From JBEKIK01 sp963838495 (GTDB lineage: Bacteria; Planctomycetota; Planctomycetia; Pirellulales; Thermoguttaceae): a DNA stretch of 64,000 nt. Both the position numbers and the translations under genes were made by a program. Location of the stretch: positions 2,294,001 to 2,358,000 of the forward strand of contig CAWIRC010000001.1 of NCBI GenBank assembly GCA_963838495.1, in the 5' to 3' direction. Below, piece after piece: positions 16,708 to 25,449 of this stretch. The notes under the pieces were generated by a model, which saw nothing but the letters and a program-made list of their open reading frames with translations, searched no databases and was not told the DNA's origin. Position 1 is the first letter of the stretch; each line of letters opens with the position of its first letter.

Positions 16708-17985
16708 ATGAGCGATTTAGTGGCCCCGCATGGCGGATTGACCGCGCCTGTTTGCCGAAGCGTGCCTGCCGATGAGATCCCCGATTTTCTCGCCCGGAGC
16801 AAAACTCTGGTGCGAGTGCCGGTGTCGGACGCCGATCTATCGACGGTTTATCGTTTCGGCGACGGGGGCCTTAGCCCGCTTACAGGGCCGATGGATTCGG
16901 TCGTCTACAATCGCGTGCTGGACGAAGCGGCGATCGAGCACGACGGCCGGAAATACGCCTGGACCATTCCGCTTTCGCTGCCGGTGGCGGCCGAGACGGC
17001 CAAAAAGCTCAAGCCGGGCAAAAAAGCGGCGCTGGTGAATTCAGACGAGCGGATCGTGGCCGCCTTGGAAATCACGGACATATTCCCTTGGGACAAGATG
17101 CGTTACCTCCGCGAAGTATATCTTACCGAGCGAACCGATCATCCCGGCGGCGACATGGTGCTTAAAGGCGACGCGGACAAGACTCACCTTTTGGGCGGAA
17201 TTATCGAGGTCTTGCCGCAGCCCAAGCATCCGATGTTCGGCAAGTACGTGCTTTCGCCGGCCGAGGTCCGAAAACTTTTGGCCCAAAAAGGCTGGCAGCG
17301 GGTGGTGGCGTTTCAAACCCGCAATCCCTTGCACCGCGCGCACGAGTATGCATTGGTTTACGGTTTGGAAACTCTGCTCAGGGCAGGCCACAACGCCGGG
17401 GCGTGCCTGAATCCGCTTATCGGCGAGACCAAGGGCGACGACGTGCACGCCGACGTGCGGATGCACACCTACGAGGCCTTGATCAACCAGCGGATGCTGG
17501 GCGAGGGCGACAGCGATCCTGCGCTTTGGGGTCCGCGCGGGGAATCGGCGCCCGACCGGGTGATTCTCCTGGGCCTGGACATAAAAATGTTTTACGGCGG
17601 ACCGAAAGAGGCGGTGATGCACGGCATTTATCGGCAGAATTTCGGGTTTACCGACATCATCATCGGGCGGAAGCACGCCGACGCGCCGTATCACGACGGC
17701 AAGCCGATCTGGGGCGATTTCGACGCCCAGGAGATATTCAACCACCTGGCCGGCGATCTCAAGATCAAGCCGCTGCGCGTCGGTTTTGCCGCGTATTACG
17801 AATCGATCGGCCGGGTGGATTTGATGGAGAACCACAAGGACGAAAAGCCGCTTTTCATCTCGGGCAAAGAAGTGCGTCGCTCACTGATGGCCGGGGAGCC
17901 GGTCGATCCGCGCGTGATGCGGCAAAGCACGGCGGCGATCCTAAGCGCGGCCATGGCGGGGAAAGAAGGGCAACGAACCAAATAA
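16708..17985 (+). CDS. sat: Sulfate adenylyltransferase (ATP sulfurylase)
   Basis: A 425-residue homomeric-type ATP sulfurylase (ATP + sulfate to APS + PPi). It has the PUA-like N-terminal domain (about 1-170), then the catalytic domain with QTRNPLHRAHEYA (about 206-218; the substrate-binding QxRN and HxxH motif) and GRKHADAPYHDG. The start ATGAGCGATTTAG follows AAAGGAAAAGACG. No APS kinase, APS reductase or dsr gene is in the window, so assimilation and dissimilation cannot be separated. The upstream Rrf2 regulator may control it. Confidence 0.95.
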   Translation: MSDLVAPHGGLTAPVCRSVPADEIPDFLARSKTLVRVPVSDADLSTVYRFGDGGLSPLTGPMDSVVYNRVLDEAAIEHDGRKYAWTIPLSLPVAAETAKKLKPGKKAALVNSDERIVAALEITDIFPWDKMRYLREVYLTERTDHPGGDMVLKGDADKTHLLGGIIEVLPQPKHPMFGKYVLSPAEVRKLLAQKGWQRVVAFQTRNPLHRAHEYALVYGLETLLRAGHNAGACLNPLIGETKGDDVHADVRMHTYEALINQRMLGEGDSDPALWGPRGESAPDRVILLGLDIKMFYGGPKEAVMHGIYRQNFGFTDIIIGRKHADAPYHDGKPIWGDFDAQEIFNHLAGDLKIKPLRVGFAAYYESIGRVDLMENHKDEKPLFISGKEVRRSLMAGEPVDPRVMRQSTAAILSAAMAGKEGQRTK

Positions 17986-18066
17986 TTGATATTGTCGCCT
18001 TTGTTTCCATTTGCATTGGAATTGAGGCTGATACCTGGGCGTCGTTTGCGGCAATGCAACGATTCT

Positions 18067-18155
18067 GAAACCCCGTTGGGGTTTTTAATTGGTTTTGGGA
18101 ACCCGTTGTCCCAGGGTAGCCGCCAAAGGCGGCAACCCTGGGCTATCATATTATG
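18067..18155. repeat. REP-type element, left copy
   Basis: An 89-base block: ACCCCGTTGGGGT hairpin, then CCCAGGGTAGCCGCC-AAA-GGCGGCAACCCTGGG hairpin, then CTATCATATTATG. It matches 18992-19080 at 84 of 89 positions in the same orientation, so the two copies bracket the transposase gene. Confidence 0.85.
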
Positions 18156-18420
18156 ACAACGAGGACAACATAGTACGGTATCATATTATGGTAATGAGGA
18201 CATCAAATTGCGGCAACCCTGGGCTATCATATTATGGCAATGAGGACATCAAATTGCGACAACCCTGGGCTGTCATATTATGACAACGAGGACATTATAG
18301 TACGGCATCATATTATGGCAACAAGAACGTCAAATTGTGGCAATCCGGGGCTATCATATTACGGCAATATGGATATTATGCTACGGCAATCCGGGGCTAA
18401 CATATTCCGGCAATCCCGCA
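18141..18420. repeat. Degenerate tandem array of ATCATATTATGGCAA units
   Basis: About seven copies of a unit with core TATCATATTATGGCAA-CGAGGACATCAAATTG, spaced 37-47 bases (starts near 18142, 18179, 18223, 18270, 18307, 18350, 18388). Some units include CAACCCTGGG from the REP hairpin and others lack it. A shorter version follows the right REP copy at 19067-19160. Confidence 0.8.
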
Positions 18421-18433
18421 GGGATTAGATATG

Positions 18434-18513
18434 AAAGCCCAGGGTTGTCGCGTCAGCGACTACCCTGGGTGAATGTCGGCAATCGCCGCCTCAACCCCGA
18501 AGGGGTTGCGTAA
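18434..18513. repeat. REP hairpins downstream of the transposase
   Basis: GCCCAGGGTTGTCGC-GTCA-GCGACTACCCTGGG followed by CAACCCCGAAGGGGTTG. These are the two hairpins of the flanking REP in reverse order with changed but compensating arm bases. It lies just past the 3' end of the transposase gene. Confidence 0.75.
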
Positions 18514-18521
18514 GGGCCGAT

Positions 18522-18977
18522 CTAATCCCAAACATACTGTTCATCGAACACCACGCCGTGTTTTTTTAGAATCTGCCGGAGTTCATCCTGGAATGAAAAC
18601 TTTCGATGGTGTTCTTCTTGGGTTTTGATGTACCGCCATACTCGTTCTTTTTGCGATTGGCTGACGGAAAAAGCGCCGTAACCGGCCTGCCATTGAAACA
18701 AATTCCATTGCCGGCTTTTTTTCTTTGCCCAAAGAGACGATGCCCGCTTGAGTTCTTTTATCCATTCGGCCAGAGCAATGGTTCGCGATTGATTTGCCAG
18801 CAAGTGGACGTGATCGGTTGCACCGCCCACGATTATGGCGGGACATTCGAGATTGGCGGAAATGCCGGCAATGTATCTGTGCATTTCATCGCGGAGATCG
18901 GGGATTTGCAGCAATGCGCGGTGCTCTTTGGTAGAGAAGACAATATGCACCAGCACATTGGACAAGGATTGAGGCAT
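18522..18977 (-). CDS. REP-associated tyrosine transposase (RAYT, Y1/IS200-like)
   Basis: A 151-residue Y1-transposase-family protein. The HUH motif appears as DHVHLL (around residue 60), preceded by VHIVFSTKEHR at the N-terminus. The candidate nucleophilic tyrosine is in WQAGYGAFSVS (about 107), followed by KERVWRYIKTQEEHHRKFSFQDEL. Such single-domain proteins are domesticated relatives of IS200/IS605 TnpA that act on REP palindromes by single-strand cleavage. Here REP copies sit on both sides, as in classical RAYT loci. No terminal tnpB and no target-site duplication are seen, so it is not a plain insertion sequence. Confidence 0.9.
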   Translation of the reverse strand: MPQSLSNVLVHIVFSTKEHRALLQIPDLRDEMHRYIAGISANLECPAIIVGGATDHVHLLANQSRTIALAEWIKELKRASSLWAKKKSRQWNLFQWQAGYGAFSVSQSQKERVWRYIKTQEEHHRKFSFQDELRQILKKHGVVFDEQYVWD

Positions 18978-18991
18978 CGGTCGAGACCTCC

Positions 18992-19160
18992 GAAACCCCG
19001 TTGGGGTTTCTAATTGGTTTTACGAATCCTTTGTCCCAGGGTAGCCGCCAAAGGCGGCAACCCTGGGCTATCATATTATGGTAGGAAGGACATCATATTC
19101 CGGCAACCCTGGGCTATCATATTATGGCAACGGGGATATTGTATTCCGGCAGCCTTGGGC
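18992..19160. repeat. REP-type element, right copy, with short tandem tail
   Basis: 89 bases (18992-19080) nearly identical to 18067-18155, then two and a half tandem units (CAACCCTGGGCTATCATATT) to about 19160. It overlaps the presumed promoter side of the RAYT gene, so transposase expression and binding could be linked. Confidence 0.8.
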
Positions 19161-19236
19161 ATGGAAGGCAATATTCATATGAACACAACGGTGGTTTTAT
19201 ATGCCGTGCGGTTCCCAGATTATTTAGGGCCAAACC

Positions 19237-19320
19237 GCCCTCACCCTAACCCTCTCCCAAAGGGAGAGGGGACTTTGCGGAATCATCTCCCAAAGGGCGA
19301 GGGGACTTTTTGGGATAGGC
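19237..19320. repeat. CCCTCACCC/CTCTCCC repeat, one and a half copies
   Basis: CCCTCACCCTAACCCTCTCCC-AAA-GGGAGAGGGG followed by a second half copy CTCCCAAAGGGCGAGGGG. It is the same family as at 3.37, 31.64, 41.89 and 47.47 kb. Confidence 0.8.
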
Positions 19321-19345
19321 TCTAAATCGGCTGATAAAAGAATTT

Positions 19346-20383
19346 CTACTTGGAATAACCCGAACTGTGCACTGATCCGCCGAAACTTTGTGCGCTGGGG
19401 GCGGTATCTTTTTCATGCACTGAAAAAGATACCACGCTTGGCGAGTCGCGTTTAGTGACTATCATTCCGTCTTGGGTTTTGCTTTTTTGTTCCTCACCCT
19501 CGTGCATGGCGGTTGCGAGGAATTTTTCGGCGTCTTCGAGGGTGCAGTCGTTTGTTGTTTTCGTCTTAGGCGCGGTGATGGCGTCCAGAGCGTGGCTTTT
19601 CAGCAGTTTCGGCCAAATTTTTTGGAACAGGGGCGTGGACTGGAAAATGTCGACGGCCTCAACTTTCCCGTTTATGGCCACGATGGCGCCCACGACCTGC
19701 GGGTGATTCGACACCTTTTCTTGCAGTTCTTTCACATAGGCTTGCAGTTGTTGGGGATCGATAGTGCGGGTATAGATCGCGGCGAAGTCGCCGCTGTCGC
19801 TGGAGTTTTTTGCCGCGGAATTGATTTTGCCCACGGTATTCCAGACTTCGGCTTGCCCCTTGCCTTCTTGAACGGCGACGCGGCCTTCTTTATTCAGGCT
19901 TCCGGCCGAGGCGACGAATTTTCCCTTTTGGATTTCGGCGGTTTGTTTTCGCAGTTTTTCTTGATCCAAATTTTCGCCCGGCGACTGCTCCAAGGCGGCT
20001 AAATCGCGGACAGCTTCGGTTTCCGGGCGCGAGTTCCATCGCCCGTGCTCGACACAATAGACATTGATCTTTAGCGGTTTTCCGTCGGGCGGGACCACGG
20101 CCTCCTCGGCCATGCAGCGGTCTTGTTTCCCGCCGTAAATTAATTCACCGGGCATTAAATACAGCCATTTTTTTCCGCGATTGATAATCATTAGATGATT
20201 GACGTCGCCGTAATACTCGGCCGAATCCGCGCGTCTTTGCGCTTGGGCCGAAGAAGATGAAAGCGGCGGCGAGTCGCGGCCGCCTTGTTGCGCCGTGCCT
20301 TGATTGGCTCCATCGTTCAACCGCGGCCGGCTCGGCGCCGACTTCATATACTTGGATGGATTCCGCCTTGAGCCCTTCTTCAA
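19346..20383 (-). CDS. ARPP-1-like exported protein, C-terminal fragment
   Basis: This frame continues the protein that starts at 20618; coding is meaningful from about 20327 downwards (SRPRLNDGANQGTAQQGGRD, then MIINRGKKWLYLMPGELIYGGKQDR). The segment INRGKKWLYLMPGELIYGGKQDR and VDIFQSTPLFQKIWPKLL match the ARG/PP-associated ARPP-1 domain, a predicted envelope or secreted module of unknown function. The last 60 residues are polar and disordered-looking. Join point: removing one G from the GG at about 20325-20328 restores one reading frame of about 420 residues. Confidence 0.7.
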   Translation of the reverse strand: MKKGSRRNPSKYMKSAPSRPRLNDGANQGTAQQGGRDSPPLSSSSAQAQRRADSAEYYGDVNHLMIINRGKKWLYLMPGELIYGGKQDRCMAEEAVVPPDGKPLKINVYCVEHGRWNSRPETEAVRDLAALEQSPGENLDQEKLRKQTAEIQKGKFVASAGSLNKEGRVAVQEGKGQAEVWNTVGKINSAAKNSSDSGDFAAIYTRTIDPQQLQAYVKELQEKVSNHPQVVGAIVAINGKVEAVDIFQSTPLFQKIWPKLLKSHALDAITAPKTKTTNDCTLEDAEKFLATAMHEGEEQKSKTQDGMIVTKRDSPSVVSFSVHEKDTAPSAQSFGGSVHSSGYSK

Positions 20384-20618
20384 GGGTCATGTAACGGTCT
20401 TCGCTGCGGGGCGTTTTCGATGCGACGGGGAAGATCGAAATGTTTTTAAAGGCGATCGGCTTGCCGATCACGAATTCGCCCAGGCCGGCCTTTTCGCTTT
20501 CCGACGCCGGTTTGGCGCCCGGCTGTTCCGGGACTGGGGGATCTTTTGCCCATGCAGGCACATTGATCCACCCGGGCAACAGGCCTAAAACCAATACCAT
20601 TGAAAAAATACGGAACAT
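20145..20618 (-). CDS. ARPP-1-like exported protein, N-terminal fragment
   Basis: It starts MFRIFSMVLVLGLLPGW with AAGGAG eight bases upstream; signal peptide ends near NVPAWA. After a short linker comes LGEFVIGKPIAFKNISIFPV, SEDRYMTLEEGLK and VQVYEVGAEP-type sequence, the beginning of the ARPP-1 domain. After about 20330 the frame is out of register and the remaining residues to 20145 are not real protein. Use with the preceding entry. Confidence 0.7.
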   Translation of the reverse strand: MFRIFSMVLVLGLLPGWINVPAWAKDPPVPEQPGAKPASESEKAGLGEFVIGKPIAFKNISIFPVASKTPRSEDRYMTLEEGLKAESIQVYEVGAEPAAVERWSQSRHGATRRPRLAAAFIFFGPSAKTRGFGRVLRRRQSSNDYQSRKKMAVFNAR

Positions 20619-21184
20619 AATACGCTCCTTTTTCTAAAAATGGTTTCTCCGGCGTTTGTCGCAGCATGATTTTTGTTCACGCCGATTTTATAACAAACGT
20701 GCACTAACTCTTTACTTTTGTACAAGTATCGCGGGCCAAGGGATCGTTTATCAGGGATCGTATCGACAACGATTCAACAAGGTGAATTGCACTCCCGCGG
20801 CAATTATTGATTCCGATGCAGCTAATGATCCTGATTTGGCCGCAAACACGGCTGTTCCAGCCAGGTTTGCTGGGGGGTTGGCCGCGGAAAACGTTCATTA
20901 GCAATATTGGACTCGATAAAGATTGGGACGCGGCGGTACAACTGGCCTCAAATTCTTAACCGTTTATCTATCCGATCGCTGAAGCCGGGTGAGAGTCAAG
21001 ATGCATAGAGCGATACGACTTAGTATTAGTACGATCAGTTCCCAAAAAAGTTTCCTGTAAATTAGAAAAAACGAGAGGAACAATAAGAAAAAACCAGGAC
21101 ATTAACAAAGAATTATTCCAGCAATAGCTGGCATAAATAGGGATTGACCTAGGAATCCGGTGTTTTGCTTTTATATAATTTGGA
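20619..21184. other. Intergenic region without recognised content
   Basis: About 565 bases between divergently unrelated minus-strand genes. It holds the presumed promoter of the ARPP-1-like gene near 20620-20700. I see no hairpin family, RNA gene or credible ORF in the rest. Confidence 0.5.
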
Positions 21185-22030
21185 TCAGTTGCCTTCGGGG
21201 GTTTTCATGCGGAATTCTTTGGCGGTGAAGATGAAAGCCGCAATTAGGGCAAGGACCAGGCCTGCGCCTAGGAGGGTCAACACGCAGGTTTGCATTTGCG
21301 GGGCGGTGGCCAGGTCGATGGACCACTCTTTGCCGGAGGGCGGATTCAGCCAGCGGAGCACCAGGACGCGGAAGTAGTACATGACGGTCATGCGGCGGGC
21401 CACGGTGTCGAGGCTGGCGAACAGGCCTTCAAAGATGGCGATATAGGCCACGCCGACAAACAGCGAGCGGCGCATGAGCAGTCCCAAGAGCCCGAACAAT
21501 GAGCAGTAGCCGACCTGGACCAGCGAGAGCAGGGCGGCGGTTTTTAGGGCTTGCCCGATCAATCCGGTGTCGGCCGGCTCGCGTGCGGTCAGGGCGATGA
21601 CGGCGAAGGTAGCCGCGGTGAAAACGGCCGTCAGCGCGGAAGTCATCAAAATCGTGGCCAGGAGTTTTATGATGTATATCGCCCAGCGCGGCATGGGACG
21701 CATGAGCAGGTATGTCAAGGTTTGTTCCTCGACTTCGTCCTGGATGATGCCGGTAGCATATAGCAGCGCCGCCAGCGGGGCCAGGGCATGGGGAATGAGG
21801 TTGAATATTAGTGCAAATTGAAGATTTTCCACCGGCGGCACATGTTTCGGCAGCAGATTGACCATCGCCGCCAGCCCACTGGGCAAGGCAAATAACAACG
21901 AGACAACCAGCAGCCGGCGCCCGCGAATGAGTTGACGGAGGGTCAACACGAACAGGGCGGCCAAGGCGCGGGGGTAAGGACGCCGGGACAGCACTACGGG
22001 ATTTTCAACAGCGGCGACGATAGATTTCAT
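21185..22030 (-). CDS. ABC-2 type transporter permease
   Basis: 281 residues with six predicted membrane segments, for example LRQLIRGRRLLVVSLLFALP, FALIFNLIPHALAPLAALLYATG and LLGAGLVLALIAAFIFT. The fold is the ABC-2 (DrrB/NosY-like) permease. Its start overlaps the stop of the ATPase gene upstream (22027-22030), so the two are translationally coupled. It is the last gene of a four-gene export cluster. The substrate is unknown; planctomycete clusters of this kind are often annotated gliding-motility-like (GldA) or heavy-metal/drug export, neither proven here. Confidence 0.85.
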   Translation of the reverse strand: MKSIVAAVENPVVLSRRPYPRALAALFVLTLRQLIRGRRLLVVSLLFALPSGLAAMVNLLPKHVPPVENLQFALIFNLIPHALAPLAALLYATGIIQDEVEEQTLTYLLMRPMPRWAIYIIKLLATILMTSALTAVFTAATFAVIALTAREPADTGLIGQALKTAALLSLVQVGYCSLFGLLGLLMRRSLFVGVAYIAIFEGLFASLDTVARRMTVMYYFRVLVLRWLNPPSGKEWSIDLATAPQMQTCVLTLLGAGLVLALIAAFIFTAKEFRMKTPEGN

Positions 22031-22995
22031 TTGCTCACCAGGTACTTGAATACGGCTTCCAGGTTATCGTCCTCGGAGTAAACTTCACGGAGCGCGGTGT
22101 TGGGTTCCAACGAGACAGCGGGCAGGCGGGCGTAAAAGGCGTCGGGGCGGCGGGTTTCTACCAGTACGGCCTTGTCCGCTTCGAGCATCTTTATGCCTTC
22201 GACATCATCCCAATGGACCAGCTTGGCGGCAAGTGCCCGGTAATCGTCGCAGACCAGTACGATGCGGTGCGGGTGGCGGTCGATCAGGTCGCGGATCTCG
22301 CGAACATGTCCCTCGGCCACGAGCCGGCCCCGGTGCAAGAGGATTATGTTCGGCGTGATTGCCTCGACTTCGTGGAGGATGTGGCTGGAGACGACCACAC
22401 TGCGGCCCGAGCCTTCAAGGGAGCGGATCACGTCGATCAGGTCGCGGCGGGCGACGGGATCGGTGCCGGTAAAGGGCTCGTCGAGCAAAAGCACGCGGGG
22501 CTCGTGGACCAGGGCCTGGGCCAGCTTGGTTCGCTGGCGCATGCCTTTGGAGTAGCCGCGGATCGCTCGGCGCATGTTATCGGTCATGCCCACGGTGGCC
22601 AGGGCCTTTTCGGCGGCGGCCGAGGCCTGGCGCCCGCTCATGCCGGAAAGCTTGGCGCAGGTGCGGACGAAGTCGTAGCCGGTCATCCATTCGTAAAAGG
22701 CGTCTTGCTCGGGGCAAAGTCCGACGTGGCGCATCAGCGGCGGGTTGTTCCAAGCGCGGCGGCCGAGGACATGGATGCGGCCCTGGTTTGGACGGAGTTG
22801 GCCCGTGGCCAATTGCAGCATTGTGGACTTGCCCGCGCCGTTGGGGCCGAGCAGTCCGGTGATGCCGGGCGGGATGCGCACGGAAAGTTTATTCAGGCCG
22901 ATAACGTTGCCGTACCATTTCGATACGCCGTCGAATTCGATGGCGGGCGTTACCGCAGGCGGTCCAGTGTTTTCACGCGCGTGCTCAATGTCCAT
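22027..22995 (-). CDS. ABC transporter ATP-binding protein
   Basis: 322 residues if it starts at the ATG at 22995 (MDIEHARENTG); the frame is open to 23037. Walker A is GLLGPNGAGKST, the signature is GYSKGMRQR, Walker B is VLLLDEPFTGTDP and the switch His is in SSHILHEVE. It belongs to the ABC-2 ATPase group (DrrA/NatA/GldA-like). The start lies inside the 3' end of the upstream permease gene (46-base overlap). Confidence 0.9.
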   Translation of the reverse strand: MDIEHARENTGPPAVTPAIEFDGVSKWYGNVIGLNKLSVRIPPGITGLLGPNGAGKSTMLQLATGQLRPNQGRIHVLGRRAWNNPPLMRHVGLCPEQDAFYEWMTGYDFVRTCAKLSGMSGRQASAAAEKALATVGMTDNMRRAIRGYSKGMRQRTKLAQALVHEPRVLLLDEPFTGTDPVARRDLIDVIRSLEGSGRSVVVSSHILHEVEAITPNIILLHRGRLVAEGHVREIRDLIDRHPHRIVLVCDDYRALAAKLVHWDDVEGIKMLEADKAVLVETRRPDAFYARLPAVSLEPNTALREVYSEDDNLEAVFKYLVSK

Positions 22996-24149
22996 AGGGA
23001 AAGTCCAAACAGTGCGGCCAGCACACCGGCCGACCATATCCAGGGATATTGTGGAACGAGTTGATCCGCGAGTTGGCGATTATTAACGGGCGCCGGTTTT
23101 GCCTGAGGGCCTATTAACAATGGTTTCAGGGCTGCCCGGGGCACTTGGAGGGCTTTGCCGACCTCGACCCAGGCAGCGTCGGCGTTTAGTAGGGCCTCGC
23201 CCAGGCGTTGGAGGTTGGCGGTATAAGAGAAGAGCGGGCGCCAGTTGGTCGGCGCGGCCTCGGCCTCGGCTTGTGCCATGCGCTCTTGCACGCGCTGCAT
23301 GATCTGGCCGGTGGGACCTCGATACGACCGTTCATCGTCGGGATCAGGCGGCCCGGCGTCGGGCGGGACATATTTTCCCCGGGCAATCTCTTCCTGCCAG
23401 ATGGCGCGGAACATGGCCATGTGCTGGATGCCGCTAAGCACCCCTGATACCGCCGTGCTTATAACCCATAAGCCGACCCAGGCGATGCCCACGTAAAGCG
23501 AGCGCCGCGAGAGCGAGGAGAGGGCGAGCATGATGGTGCCGGCCGAGACGACAATTATCAGGCCGTAGAGGATGCTGGCCGGCAGCAGGCGCCAGGTGTC
23601 GCGAATCACGCTGAGATCAAGGCTGAAGCATACGCCCAGCACATAGGCGGCTGCGGCGGGCGCGACGGCCACGGCGGCCACTATCGCGGCGATCACGCCC
23701 AGCTTGCCGAGGAAGTAATCCCATCGCGTCAGTGGGCGGGAAAAATACAAGGGCAGGGCGTTGAAGCGGAGGTCGCGGCTAATGAGGTTCGGCCCGGACA
23801 CCACCACCAACAACATGATGTAAAAAATCTCGACCTTGAAAAAAATCGAATAGGCGATGGTCCATACCGCGTGACGGTAAGCGTGCGGGTCGGCGGCAAT
23901 TCCCTGCGGGAGGATTGGCTGCAAAAGGCTTATTATCGTCTGGCTGCCCTGCTCGAACAAACCCCACAGGGCAAGGACCACGACCAGGATAAGGGCCGGA
24001 ATCAACGCCAGCAAGAGGAGGATGCGGATGATGGTGATCGAACCTTTCAACTGCACGCGCAGACCTTGCCTGGCGATGGTCAGCCAGCGCCAGGCGCGGC
24101 TCGAAAGCGAACCTTTCCAGTGCTGATATCCTTGATCGAAGATGGGCAT
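22950..24149 (-). CDS. ABC transporter permease, ABC-2 like with large loop
   Basis: 399 residues. An N-terminal MPIFDQGYQHWKG segment is followed by a first membrane helix, then five or more helices (WTIAYSIFFKVEIFYIMLLVV, LGVIAAIVAAVAVAPAAAAYVLG, LYGLIIVVSAGTIMLALSSLS). A polar domain at about 250-330 with an E/A-rich helix sits before a last C-terminal helix. It pairs with one of the two ATPases in the cluster. The substrate cannot be inferred. Confidence 0.85.
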   Translation of the reverse strand: MPIFDQGYQHWKGSLSSRAWRWLTIARQGLRVQLKGSITIIRILLLLALIPALILVVVLALWGLFEQGSQTIISLLQPILPQGIAADPHAYRHAVWTIAYSIFFKVEIFYIMLLVVVSGPNLISRDLRFNALPLYFSRPLTRWDYFLGKLGVIAAIVAAVAVAPAAAAYVLGVCFSLDLSVIRDTWRLLPASILYGLIIVVSAGTIMLALSSLSRRSLYVGIAWVGLWVISTAVSGVLSGIQHMAMFRAIWQEEIARGKYVPPDAGPPDPDDERSYRGPTGQIMQRVQERMAQAEAEAAPTNWRPLFSYTANLQRLGEALLNADAAWVEVGKALQVPRAALKPLLIGPQAKPAPVNNRQLADQLVPQYPWIWSAGVLAALFGLSLWTLSTRVKTLDRLR

Positions 24150-24256
24150 GGCTTATGTTGCTCGATTGACAACGTGCGTTGGGGATCGCGTTGATGTTTG
24201 TGTATTTATCCCCCCGTGAATGCACGGGAGGCCTGGCGGATGATACTTCGCGCAAT

Positions 24257-24283
24257 CCCCGGTGTATTCACCGGAGGCTAAAT
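24257..24283. repeat. CCGGTGTATTCACCGG palindrome
   Basis: One copy with tail GGCTAAATG, in the gap between the permease and the upstream ATPase gene of the ABC cluster. It could attenuate or process the operon transcript. Confidence 0.8.
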
Positions 24284-24342
24284 GTACGCAATTAAGGAAA
24301 TGGTTTCAATTGACAAAATGTGCCTCGATTAACGAAACGGAT

Positions 24343-25256
24343 TCAATTATTTTCATGTTCGACGGCTTTTAAAAACACTTCCTCCAGCGTGCTGCGCTGG
24401 GGACGGAGGTGGCGGATTTGCACGCCCGCGGCGGCGGCGAGTTCCCAGAGCATTTGCTGCGAGCGACCCGGCGGCAGGCGGACCAGCAGGCCGTGGTCGT
24501 GGGAATTCACCGTGCATCCGGACTCGCCGAGCCGGCGGGCGAAAGACTCGGAATCGGTTTTTACCCGGACCTCGTAGCATTGCTCGTGCAGGTCCTTTAA
24601 CTCCTGGATCAGTCCCTGTGCCACCAGCCGGCCCTGGGACAGAACCAGGACATGATCGCACACGGATTCCACGTCCGGCAGCAGGTGGCTGGAAAACAGC
24701 AAGCTCATATCCTTGCCGTGGGCCAGGTCGCGGGCGAGTTCGAGCATTTCCTTGCGCCCGGCCGGGTCCATGCCGTTGGTGGGTTCGTCGAGTATGAGCA
24801 GGCGCGGATCATGGACCAATGCAGAAGCTAGCTTCAAACGCTGCTTCATGCCGGCCGAGTAGGACTCGACGGGCCGATAGCGGGCCTCGCCCAATTCGAC
24901 GTGGTTGAGCACTTCGTGGGCCCTTTGCAATGCGCTGGCGCGGGACATTCCGCAGAGTTCTCCGGCATAGGCGACGAAATCCACCCCGGCAACGCCCGGA
25001 AAAAGGCATTCGTCCTCGGGCACAAAGCCGGCCGCCTGGCGGATGTCGAGCCTTTTCGCGTGCAGGTTCAGGCCGAGCACCTCGCCTGAGCCGGAATCGA
25101 TTTTTATAAGGCCCAAAAGTGCGCGGATCATGGTCGTCTTGCCCGCCCCGTTGGGGCCGAGAAGACCTATAGCGCCTCGGGGGCCGCCACGGACAGACTG
25201 CGCAGGGCCGTGATTTTGCCGTAGGTCTTGGTGACGTCGTGCAGGGTAAAGAGCAT
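24343..25256 (-). CDS. ABC transporter ATP-binding protein (frameshifted near N-terminus)
   Basis: The true start is the ATG at 25256 (MLFTLHDVTKTYGKITALRS). This frame breaks at the GGGGG run at 25179-25183. With one more G it continues APRGAIGLLGPNGAGKTTM, so Walker A is intact. After that come the signature SYSAGMKQR, Walker B LLILDEPTNGMDP and the switch SSHLLPDVE. The corrected length is about 305 residues. It is a second ATPase of the ABC-2 cluster; four genes are on one strand (ATPase, permease, ATPase, permease), suggesting two half-transporters or one heteromeric exporter. Confidence 0.85.
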
Positions 25257-25359
25257 TAAAGTCGCAATGTTTGTTGAGGAAATTATGCAGTCCGATCGGA
25301 GTCAACTATAATACTATATTCGCTGCGGGGGCGACAGTCTTGGCAGTGGGGATATTCAC

Positions 25360-25449
25360 GTAGGCAGGCAGATCGGGACCATCAGGCACAGCCTGGCCTA
25401 CGCCTGACCTACGGATAATGGGGAGCGTCAGGCAGAGCCTGACCTACGG
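25360..25449. repeat. GTCAGGCAGAGCCTGAC palindromes
   Basis: Two related hairpins: ATCAGGCACAGCCTGGCCTACG (about 25381) and GTCAGGCAGAGCCTGACCTACG (about 25427), with CGCCTGACCTACGG between. They lie directly after the PQQ protein gene end. Confidence 0.65.

Noticed and set aside
18141..18420. CRISPR array candidate
   Set aside because: The units vary in sequence and spacing (37-47 bases), there are no unique spacers between constant repeats, and no cas gene is present; it is a degenerate tandem repeat next to REP elements.
18522..18977. Complete IS200/IS605 insertion sequence
   Set aside because: No tnpB, no left/right end subterminal hairpins typical of IS200 and no clear target site; the arrangement fits a RAYT locus instead.
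20656..20904. Opposing open frames of 81 and 66 residues
   Set aside because: No ribosome-binding site, no similarity and the two overlap each other completely.
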